Below are positions 56,201-64,000 of a DNA stretch of 64,000 bases, in pieces (within the stretch, counting starts at the first letter, position 1; each line of letters starts with the position of its first letter). The notes below the pieces were generated by a model. The model did not search any database, had not been told where the DNA came from, and was given only the letters and a program-made list of their open reading frames with translations. The DNA comes from Acanthosoma haemorrhoidale (lineage: Eukaryota > Arthropoda > Insecta > Hemiptera > Acanthosomatidae): NCBI GenBank assembly GCA_930367205.1, contig OV884015.1, positions 33,471,288-33,535,287 on the forward strand. Reading direction: 5' to 3'. The position numbers and the translations under genes were made by a program.

Positions 56201-58699
56201 TAAATGCAGGAGAGTGCAGAGTCACCATAAACAAAATTTGATCTTCTAGGATTGAATCAGACTTGGATCATTTCAGTTTTAGGGAACTGTAATCTATTCT
56301 CCTACTCAAATGTTGTCCCATCCCCTCTTCTTTGGTAAATTGTATGATATTTTATGAATAAAGTAAATTAAAACAATACAAATGGGCTTACTTCATAATA
56401 TTGGATCTAATAATGTTTTAGTTGTGGCATCAACAATCGGGTCTTACATCTCATCAAGTATACTACGAGTACACGACTTGTACATTGCGATGTTTGTAGC
56501 CCTCACATCGTCATTGTCTTGTGTACTGTTAGCTCTCAGCAGGACTAGCACAGAGTTCTACTTATTCTCTATCGTTGGGTGTTTTGGTCTCCTTCTCAAC
56601 CCGATGCTTAAAACTCAAATCTCAAAAACAGTTAACAAATCTGATTTAGGTTAGTATATTTTTATTATTTTAGAGATTTCTATTGTATCGGGATAGTTAT
56701 TCATTGAGATTTTAGAAAAATACGTATATATGCTCATTGTAATAGTAATACTTATGTTTTATGTTGTTTTACGTTATATTACACGCTTGAATTCAGGGTA
56801 GGATGGACAATAAATAAGCTATCATATAATTTTCTTAACGATAGATATAAATGTTGGTTAAAGTGAATAACGTCAAAACTACTAGATTTTTGAAAAGCAA
56901 AAAAAAAAAGAGTGTGGCGCATTACACATTTGAAGATTTTGTTTCTAGGGCTGGGAAAAAAATCTTTAATGACTTTTTATGATTGGAGTCTGCTAAAGTT
57001 CTTCCCTTATATAATTTTGGTAGCTTACTCAATACTATATGAAAATATTCATTTTATAATTACCAAGTAATCAATTAGCTAATGGCCCTTCATTACTTTT
57101 CATAGTTGCTTTTATTTCTAGCATCATTGGTACATGTCAAATGGACTACTACGCAAAATAACATGCCTTAAAAAAAAGACTTCAGTTTTAGTTGAGGAAT
57201 ACGATGTTGATCATTTTTTACAAACATATTTTAAACTATGTAATTATTGTAAATAAAATTCCATTGAATTTTTGTTAATCAGGAAGGCAATATCGTTGAT
57301 TTAATTATTATATTAATATATTAACATATTAAAATTATTAATTTTTTACTACGTTGTAATTAATTAATGGCAGTATAGTAATTACATTTTGTAAAGATGA
57401 GAGTACTTTTCATGTAGTTACAACATCAAATGATTGTTTTCTTTGTAAAATTTAATACCTCTCAGTCGAACAGGGGATGCACAAAAACCTGAATAGACAG
57501 ACAGACGCAGGGGTGAAAACATAACGGTATTTGGTTTTGAAGAAAACCAATGAAACGCTAAAAACTAAAGTCGCCTCTACTTTACAGCTTATATAAGTAT
57601 TTTATTTCGCAGAAGCAGTAAGTTGATGAAGTCGGATCAAGAGTTATGTATACATAGCATAAATACATAGAATAAAAGCACAAATACTATTGATTTATTT
57701 AAATAATTCCTAATATTAATAAAATATTTTGATTTATTTTCTTTTTATTATTTTAGGAAAGTATTTTGCTTTCATGTCGACATTGGAAGCTTTTGTTCCG
57801 TTGTTGACATCACCTTTGTATAGGACAGTATACAGTGCTGTGCTCGATATACAGCCGTTGTTATTTTTTTTTCTGTCAGCGTCATTTTGGATGCTTTCTT
57901 CTTTTCTTATTTTGTAAGTATGCCTTTTCCTTTATTAGACTTATCAAAATTTTGTGAGCCTTTTTTTTATTTAATAAGACATTATGATTGTTTCTTGTTG
58001 ATGAATTTCAGATTTATAAATATTTTTTTAGAGTGGCATTTTTAATTGAAAGTGTGATTGTAGCCATGAAAATGTTAACTGCAGAGAACATAATCTAACC
58101 TTTCCTTTCAAATTAATTTTTTTTTTCTTATTGAAATGGACTTGTGTTGGTTCTATAATTCATAGTAGTCAATCAAAAACTATTTATTATTAATGTTGGA
58201 ATAAAATATTTGTATGTTTTTATTACATGAAACTGTAAGAATGGTAAATGTCCCATAGTACAAGTGCAATTAATGGAGCAATACTATAGTGAAGCAGTTA
58301 TAAATAACTATAAGTTTGGTTAGCTGATATAAATAACAGTGTGTTACGAAACCTGGCATGTGTTCAGAAGGTTTCAGTTTGTTTTGAGTGTATACATTCT
58401 GTTTGTAATATCTATGTCTCATTGTGTAAATAAATTGTGTCGCGTTATTCAATTACATATAAAAATGTGTCTCATTATTCAGCCCTTGTCACAACAAATA
58501 CCATGTATTAAATAGGTTCTTAGTTAGGGATGGGACTAACCATTCATTTGATTATTAATGTTGTCTCTATTAACTTATTACACATTTGTCTTTCAGGTCT
58601 GTTTTACTTATTCAAGCGTTCAGCAGTAGACATTACAATGAATTATTGATCAATGCAGAAGAGGAGAGCATTGCTAACACCTCTGATACAGAAGCTTAG
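44228..58699 (+). CDS. SLC46-family (proton-coupled folate transporter-like) MFS transporter
   Basis: Nine exons join in phase: 44228-44357, 44436-44675, 44754-44928, 45051-45234, 49886-50024, 50449-50544, 56422-56649, 57757-57913 and 58597-58699 (TAG). They encode 483 residues, normal for SLC46A1/A3 relatives. About twelve hydrophobic segments are visible: TM1 in exon 1 (IIFICIFLFSL), a long first extracellular loop with cysteines (CNVIYGLPLEEC), and the MFS loop 2-3 signature SWSDTNGRKPF. Exon 5 has the cytosolic linker and TM7, and exons 7-9 the C-terminal bundle. The acceptor of exon 7 (TTTTAG at 56421) is the least certain junction, chosen because it keeps phase. Substrate cannot be read from sequence; insect SLC46 genes are often multicopy. 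Introns 4 (4.7 kb) and 6 (5.9 kb) are packed with mobile DNA. Confidence 0.88.
45537..48053 (+). mobile_element. hAT transposon with intact transposase and 8-bp target duplication
   Basis: CTCTAGGA flanks both ends (45529-45536 and 48054-48061), the 8-bp duplication expected for hAT. The ends are imperfect inverted repeats: the right end inverted reads CAGGTATGGGCAAC, the left CGTATGTGGGCAAC. Subterminal GGCCCGCG repeats (45555-45603, and 47989-47997 on the other side) make the ends strikingly GC-rich. The element sits in intron 4 of the SLC46 gene in the same orientation. Confidence 0.92.
45978..47783 (+). CDS. hAT-superfamily transposase with BED-type zinc finger
   Basis: A single uninterrupted 601-residue frame inside a hAT element. 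A BED-like zinc finger uses C38, C41, H56 and H61. The RNase-H-like catalytic core shows D183 in SIALDEST, D250 in VCTDGAPSMVG and E551 in STYKCEQFFS, the three acidic residues expected of hAT. LHCIIHQQ and the W345 of RWLSKGK are also conserved. The C-terminal segment AFGSTYKCEQFFSLMKVNKS belongs to the hAT dimerisation region. Overall it resembles the Charlie-related transposases from which GTF2IRD2 and SCAND3-type genes derive. No frameshift or stop breaks it, so it may still be active or recently inserted. The upstream 440 bp of the element are non-coding. Confidence 0.92.
   Translation: MKMMSGGRKRKVDAEGRQFQEKWTEEFFFILHNGKPICLMCNESISVMKEFNIKRHYSTKHPTLLSLTGQIRKDKIQKLTANLEKQQQIFHRQRTQLDNVVKASFIVSSKLAKSLKPFAEGEFIKECMSEVCSVLCPEKKNEFEKISLSRRTVVRRIEMMANDIKTTLTGRMTGIESFSIALDESTDLSDIAQLAIFIRGVDKEFTITEELLALQPLKGTTTGEDIFNEVQKVFTSFGLPWSKLVGVCTDGAPSMVGLRKGFIGILNEKATELNVQKDGLIVLHCIIHQQNLCSKSIRLQNVMNVVVKTINFIRSRGLNHRQFKAFLDEISAEYDDVTYYCEVRWLSKGKMLKRFYELRNEIAEFMQIKDKPLSELSDAKWICDLAFLVDLTGYLNDLNLKLQKQGQLVNDLYSHLKAFQNKIRLWEAHMLSGNSYHFTTLSAYENIAYAQYAEELKLLSEQFSIRFSDFKHMEDCFNLFATPTKSNVQNAPIHLQMELIEIQENSLLKSKFEDVELCDFYKKYLEEDHFPQLRKFARRLICAFGSTYKCEQFFSLMKVNKSKHRTRLTDDNLENSLRLCTSGINPNIDELVSQIQAQVSH
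48289..49030 (-). mobile_element. Second Jockey-like LINE fragment, same family as the 20-21 kb copy
   Basis: The minus-strand frame 49074-48340 reads through the last third of the reverse transcriptase: SVNAGKTDCIIFSFQKG, YLGIKMDRHLRFSNHF, SLRLKLMIYKSVLRPALLYG and FIQRRHIKFFDSLQYLTNP. All have close counterparts in the 20243-21445 copy. Where the catalytic FADD should be, the frame has WLDT, at the 5' truncation point. The 3' end carries the palindrome AGGTGATGGCGCTCACCT (48294-48311). It lies in SLC46 intron 4 directly beside the inverted exon copy. Confidence 0.82.
49036..49365 (-). pseudogene. Inverted partial copy of SLC46 exon 2 with flanking intron 1 and end of exon 1
   Basis: On the minus strand, 49251-49036 matches exon 2 of the SLC46 gene (44436-44675). 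Both contain MISKTCNVIY, ECEG.LNPKTE and QITMVKSIIES, with about 80 percent identity over the best part. The match continues through the intron (49252-about 49330, including the CATAG acceptor and ACATGTA segment) into the last bases of exon 1 (TTTTAGCTTAAC.GGTAATG). It ends at the truncated LINE. Because the intron is included, this is a DNA-level duplication, not a retrocopy of spliced mRNA. It cannot be translated as part of the gene. Confidence 0.85.
49381..49735 (+). pseudogene. Degenerate fragment of a multicopy invertebrate repeat-borne ORF
   Basis: Two adjacent frames, separated by a stop and frameshift near 49475, read KVWTSFVVVMRTFLGKCKGENYVELV... and then VHSLHSHLDRFPENLGDTSE, GERFPQDIKTGG and, further on, MGYAHDGRLL. 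The HSHLDRFPENLG..SEE.GERF.QDIK pattern recalls a protein family found in many copies in invertebrate genomes and thought to be transposon-associated. The class was not determined. Non-functional. Confidence 0.45.
50700..50950 (+). repeat. LTR-like remnant, plus orientation
   Basis: Begins TGTTATTTTTAAGGAGTTGTTTGA and has TTAATTTCAAACAA farther on, resembling the start of the LTR-like repeats at 51.6 and 63.2 kb. Partial and degenerate. Confidence 0.4.
51016..51612 (-). repeat. LTR remnant plus degenerate primer-binding site, minus orientation
   Basis: Read on the minus strand from about 51612 (TGTTATTTGTAAGCACTAATTTG) through segments shared with the other copies (GCTGAGATGAA, GAGAGGAGAGGTTTTGATGA), to ACTACAAAA at 51035. 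It is then followed by CCAATGTGGGGGC, a decayed form of the tRNA-Lys-type primer-binding site. Head-to-head with the repeat starting at 51666. Confidence 0.5.
51666..52713 (+). repeat. LTR remnant plus degenerate primer-binding site, plus orientation
   Basis: Starts TGATGCTTTTTAAGGAGTAATTTGA and shares GGAACAGCTGAGAGGAA and GAGAGGTGTTGATGATGA-type segments with the minus-oriented neighbour. It reaches GACTACAAAA and then CCCAACGTGG (52702-52711), a partial tRNA-Lys-type primer-binding site. The 52.1-52.5 kb portion is not shared with the other copies and may be a nested insertion. Confidence 0.45.
55215..55302 (+). pseudogene. Possible piggyBac-type cysteine-rich C-terminal fragment
   Basis: One frame reads TKCNSCKKFMYKGHRKTAIE followed by CNN and a stop, resembling the C..C..F.CK.H.K....C..C tail of many piggyBac transposases. 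Nothing else of the transposase was recognised upstream, so the assignment is weak. Confidence 0.3.
55303..55690 (-). repeat. Unclassified retroelement-like 3' end
   Basis: A locally GC-richer block in SLC46 intron 6. On the minus strand it carries a short open frame (105 codons, 55635-55318) and ends with CATAATAAAGTTG, an AATAAA-containing 3' end. This looks like the 3' part of a retroelement, but no diagnostic protein motif was found. Confidence 0.35.
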
Positions 58700-61600
58700 T
58701 CAAGCAGCTATTCTTTACGCATTTTAAATACGTAACAGTATATCTGTATAAGCTTTAATGTCATTATAATTTTGTGCTCATTTTTTTAAATTAGGCTGTC
58801 AAAAATTGTGATAAAAGTTATAGACACTATTTTATCTACCGACTTGAGATATTTTCATAAAAGTTAGCTTCGTTATAAAAGAAAAAGAATCCTATTGAAA
58901 TTATAACTAGGATATATACATTTGAATGTATGCTAGGATTCAGGAAAATGTTTTGTGTGCAGAATTATTTTGTTTGGTAGTTTATTTAGTTGTTATTGTT
59001 TTGTTTGTAACAATGTTTTTTTATTTATATATATAAAATTATTTTATTTTTTTATAATCTTCATCTTTATATAACATATATATGTATGTGTGATACATGA
59101 TTTAATTTAGCCACTTTATAATTTTCTTTGTGTTATTTTATCATTTAACACTATGCTATATGATTTAATCGAGTTAGCCATCTACATTTTAAGTGACCTA
59201 TATCAAGTAACATTTGATACTCGCACTTCCTTTAGGAATATAAATATTAATAGTAAAGTTTGACTTTAAGTTTTTTTAATAATATTTTTTGTCGGACTAT
59301 TTTTTTTAATATGAATTTTATTAATTTTCTTTCTACACTTTATTTTTTAACAATAAAGAAAACAAATCTTAAATGTTATGAAATAATGGCTCTTCCCTCA
59401 CTGACAGAAGCAGAAACATCAGGCTCAGTAATGTACAAGCAATTGAGACTAGATAGATAGGTACGCAGGAAATGCGGCCCATAACGATGGCAAATTTCCT
59501 TTATTAGGTATTCCTAGGGTGTGTATTATGTGTCACTATGTCATTGTTTGCCTGTATGCAATGTAATGAAGCACAATTCCGTACCACTCTTGTTTCCATC
59601 ATAAGAAAGTAACTTTTCAATGCAAGGATCATTTTTTCACTATTTTACCAGATTTTTTTTGTTATTGACTAAAATATTTTTACATAACTACATTGTATTA
59701 TTTTAATTTAGATTAAACCTGTGGTATTACACCTCATGAAGAAATTAGGCTGGAGTTGTTAACGTAATTGGTAAACGGTGCTGGGCTTGTCCCCAGTTGT
59801 AAACTTCTCTATTTAAGAAGTTTTCTCCTCACAAGGCCCCAAGTGAATTCTAGCCATTTTTAGAAAAAATCATTATGAGGAAGACTTGGGTCTCGGTAGT
59901 TATGAGTTAGGTGTGCTAAACACCAATCTACGGAGACGGCATACAGCCTGGTATTGATACAAAAAATTACCATTATCATACAAAAAGTGTCTTTATTTTA
60001 TGAATAGTGATTAGAATTGAATCAACTTAAAATACTTAGTAGTAGTATAGTAGTGTACATGGGTGTCTAGAAGGTTTTAGACCATTATAGCTACTCGCAA
60101 AGGTTTATTAGATTTCTAAAGGTGTCTTAAGAAGGGAGAAGCTGTTGAGGTGTGGAGTAGGCAATATGATCTCAAAGATATACTCGTAGAGCGGGTAGTT
60201 GGGAGCAGGAACAGCCAATATTCCTGATATTGCTAATGGAATGATATCACATTTTATTAACTCATTTCTATCTCACTAGTTGAATAAAACTTCAAGTATT
60301 GTACCTCTTGTGAATATTCTGTTATTTGTATACTAAAATTTTTTTTTTTTTTTTATTTCAAAACCTCAAACAAAATAATACAATGTACAAAAAATAATAA
60401 AATAATTGGATTACATATTTCTCCTCTTTCTGCAAGAAAAATTTTTAAAAGTTATTGAACTGTTCTGCAGGGTTTTAGAACAAGATATGTTCCAAGTGTA
60501 AGGCAAATAGTAATAAGCATAAAAATGAATGGCCAAAGAAAAAATAACTTTTGTGATTTAATCGTCATTGTAAATATTTTTTATAAAATTTGAATATCTG
60601 AAAACATTGGATATTGGTCATAATAAATCAATACCTGAAAACAAAAATAAATATAAGCAGTTACAAGTATTATAGTAGTCATTTACATATTGATTTATGC
60701 ATTTTTTTTGTAATAAGTGTGTTAAAACGACCCAAACTGTTATGTTTAGAAGAAAAAAAATGATAGGTGCTGTGATATTCAGGAAACTACGATCTAGTCT
60801 TGTGTTGCAATTAATGCTTGTCCTCACTGTCTGACAATCCTACATTTTAACTGATATCCTAATCCAATTAATAATAACAAATGTGTATAATTATGTATAT
60901 TGTGGATATCTATAATTTTATTCATAAGTAATTGCTCAGAACATTGAGGCTTAAATTTTATATTCTTCATAATTTTTTTATGGGGCACATGTGACTTTTG
61001 ATAAAAAAACTTTCTTCATTTATTAGATCGTTGCAATGGGCTTGATCAAGTAAGCTGAGTATAAATGATGGAATATACAAAAAATTTAATATTTCACATT
61101 AATTTTTACTATTGTTTAAATAATATGTGTTTATGTACATTACTAAATTCACTGGTAAAAAATATATATGATCTTGTTTATTCACTGTTACACACCTTAA
61201 TATAATTAAACTTTTTTTTTGGTGGTAAGCAAATTATAATAGCTCCATGTTTGAATGTATGCCCAACATAATCAAATTATTGTATTATGTATCTAATATT
61301 ATTGTGTACATATTATTTAGTTATTGTTATAGTTTGTATTACTTTATATTTTTTATGTAATGTTACCATAATCAAATATTAATTATTAGGAAAATTATTA
61401 TAATTTTCTCAATATATATCATTGTAATTTAAACAGGGTACAATGTAAGAGTTGGAATTGTAATAAATGTTTGTTGTTAATTATGTAGGGACAGATATTT
61501 TTGAAAAATTTTAGACGTTCAACTATTTTTAATGTGTTTATTTATGCACTGAATACCGAGGCATGTGTACAGAAAATTACTTATTTACTTGTATTAAAAA

Positions 61601-62557
61601 AAAAAAAATAATAAAAGGGAGAGTCAAAAGCATTCTTATTTTTTATGAGTTGTTTTATAATATAATGTATACTAATACGTCTAGATTTACTCAGAAGAAA
61701 ATTCTATCTTGCTTGTATATAGATTTTTTTGTTCAGATTCCTTCATAAAATGTGGGATTGAGAGATCAAGAACAGCCTAATATGGTTATCATCATTTGTG
61801 TTTGCGATTAAATAAAGTAACTTTTGACTCTTCAAGATATTTCATTTTGATGTGACATTTGTTTGATATTATAATAGATTGTTATACATTTATTTTGCAT
61901 GTTTCTTAAGCTTAAGTTGTTTTATTTTTTAATTCTGAAGTACCTCAATATCTGTCAAAAACCTCTCAAATGAATAAAAGTATATATGAACATTAATTTT
62001 GAAGTAAATCACCTTATTTGGCATCACTTCATCTTATTCTATTGTGGACCTGATGTTTGTAAGAATATGATTCATGTTGGAAATATAAAAAGCTTACATT
62101 TTCTGCTTTTGTACGAATTGTCTTCTAGATAGATAAAAAGGAATTTTGATTTGGAAAAATAAAACAAAATAATAGTAGTGACAAAACAGTGGGCACAGTT
62201 ACAAATAAACTTAACAGCCTCAGCAACAGATTTTTATTGTAATTTTAGCCTCTAAATAAATAACTATTTTCTAGTTAATTTATTCTTATTTAAAACTTAA
62301 AATCTAGTAAAACCAAAATAAAGTATACAATTTATATTTTGAAAATCTATAAAACTTCAGCTGAATGAAATAAATAATGCCTACAAGGTAATCTGCACTT
62401 CTTTGACTGGAACAAAAAAAAATCTTGTGACTTTTCTCTTATAAAATCACTCATAAGTAGGTCGGCGTGTAATGTACATCATTTTATTAATTTTTTAAAT
62501 AACGATACCAAGTAGACCTGCAAAGATAGAAGGTAAAATAGTTTTACCATGTAACAT
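58700..62557. other. SLC46 3' flank and gene-free region
   Basis: AT-rich. Candidate polyadenylation signals follow the SLC46 stop, such as AATAAA at 59352-59357. A tRNA-like SINE remnant lies at about 59757-59806 (GTAATTGGTAAACGGTGCTGG). No coding exon was recognised. Confidence 0.4.
59757..59806 (+). repeat. tRNA-like SINE remnant
   Basis: AACGTAATTGGTAAACGGTG resembles an A-box region and GGGCTTGTCCCCAGTTG a tRNA anticodon arm. The B box is decayed. Confidence 0.3.
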
Positions 62558-62802
62558 TTGAAGGGTTTGCCGCAAGAAAGATGCAGCTCCATTTTTGAGA
62601 AACAGATAAATTCAACTCTATGAGTTGCCCTGCCTCCTTGCCCTAAATGTATTACTACATCAGTTAAGAAATAGAGGGAACTAAAGCCCGCAGCTACATC
62701 GTTCTTTCCACCTGACAAAAGAACTATTTTTTTAATATAAGATATGACATTTAACACAAAAACGTTGAAAATGGAGCTGACTCCGTACTGCAAACTCTTC
62801 AA
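62558..62802. repeat. Degenerate copy of the MITE at 32433-32698
   Basis: Starts TTGAAGGGTTTGCCGCAAG and ends, inverted, TTGAAGAGTTTGCAGTACGG. The CAGCTCCATTTT segment is present in both arms. About 245 bp, with diverged ends. The open frame across it (minus strand 62802-62479) is taken as incidental. Confidence 0.65.
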
Positions 62803-62898
62803 TTCTCAGGAGTTTACATGATACATATACACATATCCAACCGAGTCATGTATGTATTGTAGTATTTCATTATAACTGTTCAAAAAAATTGTGAAAAA

Positions 62899-63262
62899 GC
62901 CCCACGTTTGGCGCCAAATATAGTGATATTAAATATTTAGGATATTGTAATATTCTCTTTAATAACTAATAAAAACTTATTATGATATGATATGATATGA
63001 GGTGATACTAAAAAATAAAATAGGAGGGCCCTCACAACAAATATCTTCGACTATCTGCAAACTCAACACCTCTCCTCTCAAACAATTCCAAACAAATGAC
63101 AACTTCTCCTTTTAAGCATCTCCAAACAATTAATTCACAGCGTTCCTCTCAGCTGTTCCAAATACTGACATACTTACCAGCTGTTTCATTGATTTGTTTG
63201 AAATTAAACTTTTTAAAATTTATTTTCTTTATTTCAAATTACTCCTTAAAAAATAACATTAT
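62899..63262 (-). repeat. LTR remnant with tRNA-Lys-type primer-binding site
   Basis: On the minus strand the repeat starts at about 63262 (TGTTATTTTTTAAGGAGTAA) and runs to 62917. It is followed at 62916-62899 by TGGCGCCAAACGTGGGGC, which differs by one base from the primer-binding site complementary to tRNA-Lys(1,2). Same family as the repeats at 51.0-52.7 kb. No gag or pol follows, so this is a 5' LTR with its leader stub or a rearranged solo LTR. A (TATGA)4 run lies inside at about 62981-63000. Confidence 0.55.
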
Positions 63263-64000
63263 GATAAACACATTGCTAGTTAAGAAGCTACTAGCGATGC
63301 AAAGGTATTATCGTATATTTTTATTGAAACATTCATCATACAGAAATATTTCATAATCAACAAGAGCAAAAGAAAGCACGTAGCTGTTCAATGACATTTG
63401 TATAATACAGATATTTTATTATCAGAGAGGTAGTAGTATCGGTGGTTGAAGTTTATATTTCAGTTATAGTTGTTTCTATGGGTTCATGTAGGATTTAGTC
63501 AGGTTTATTATCAGCTCTCCTCTTATTAGTCCATACAAATATAAAGATTTATTGATAAGTAAAAAGTACATATATAGGTGAGTTATACTTAAATATTTGT
63601 GTGAAGAACATTGCAAGTAACAACCATGTCACGGTTCTATTGGCTTTTGTTGACATAGATTTTTCTATGATAAATGTGCTGTAAATCATTAATGATTATT
63701 AGTATTACTGAGAAGTATTAGTAGGGCTCGAGTGGATGCAAGGTGCACCTGCTTCTTGCTTTGAGTGAGGCGATACCGCTCCACTATAAAGAAACAGGCA
63801 ACAAAGCCTCGATCAGGGTCACTTGCTGACTAGGAAAACTGGCCAGATGGACAAACGGACAAATTTTCTGCTGTGTGTATGATTTTAATTAATGTAAATG
63901 ATCTATGACTCAAAATATGGAGATTAAGTTAATTAAACATCTTACACATTATGTAATTCATATTTTGATAATAGTTACATGTGAGATTAACTTCAAAGAA
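63263..64000. other. Right-edge sequence without recognised features
   Basis: AT-rich, with a somewhat GC-richer patch at about 63720-63850 that was not recognised. No gene is called. Confidence 0.4.

Noticed and set aside
56382..56421. Reading SLC46 exon 7 from the ATG at 56382
   Set aside because: No AG acceptor keeps phase there; the TTTTAG at 56421 joins correctly to exon 6.
62479..62802. Minus-strand frame of 107 codons
   Set aside because: Runs across a MITE with inverted repeat ends; composition is not protein-like.

Overview
The window is AT-rich animal nuclear DNA, most likely from an insect. Its genes are split into short exons by GT-AG introns, and the transposon families are typical of arthropods: Jockey-like and RNase-H-tailed LINEs, mariner, hAT, Ty3/gypsy-like LTR elements and MITEs. 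There are no operons, rRNA genes or CRISPR arrays. The species cannot be fixed from the sequence; a hemipteroid insect is only a guess. Exon boundaries below were assigned by eye from splice sites, reading phase and remembered family resemblance; no alignment or search was run.

Layout. At the left edge, the first six exons of WDR3 (ribosome biogenesis WD40 protein) run off the window on the minus strand. NUBP2 (cytosolic Fe-S assembly P-loop NTPase, 5 exons, plus) starts 377 bp away, divergently. DERA (deoxyribose-phosphate aldolase, plus) follows, with its first exon unresolved. At 16.4-17.1 kb lies a PH-domain protein resembling the N-terminal part of oxysterol-binding-protein-related proteins 10/11 but without the lipid-binding ORD. 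A nearly intact but internally deleted LTR retrotransposon (17305-19912) and a Jockey-like LINE fragment (20.2-21.4 kb) follow.

PSMD13/Rpn9 (26S proteasome lid, 8 exons, plus) covers 22.8-29.4 kb and carries a 5'-truncated LINE with a clean 12-bp target duplication in one intron. On the minus strand come an MPLKIP/TTDN1-like gene (2 exons) and the AMPK beta subunit (6 exons). Between them are duplicated AT-rich blocks and a mariner relic.

From 44.2 to 58.7 kb an SLC46-type major facilitator transporter gene (9 exons, plus) has introns loaded with mobile DNA: an intact hAT transposon (45537-48053), a second Jockey-like fragment, an inverted copy of the gene's own exon 2, and head-to-head LTR remnants with a tRNA-Lys-type primer-binding site. 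The last 5 kb is gene-free as far as can be seen and holds a MITE and another LTR remnant.

The host genes are unrelated housekeeping or transport functions placed side by side; nothing suggests a shared pathway. I did not find a convincing new biological system. The best leads are the inverted exon copy in SLC46, the ORD-less ORP-like gene, the young non-autonomous LTR element and the intact hAT element.
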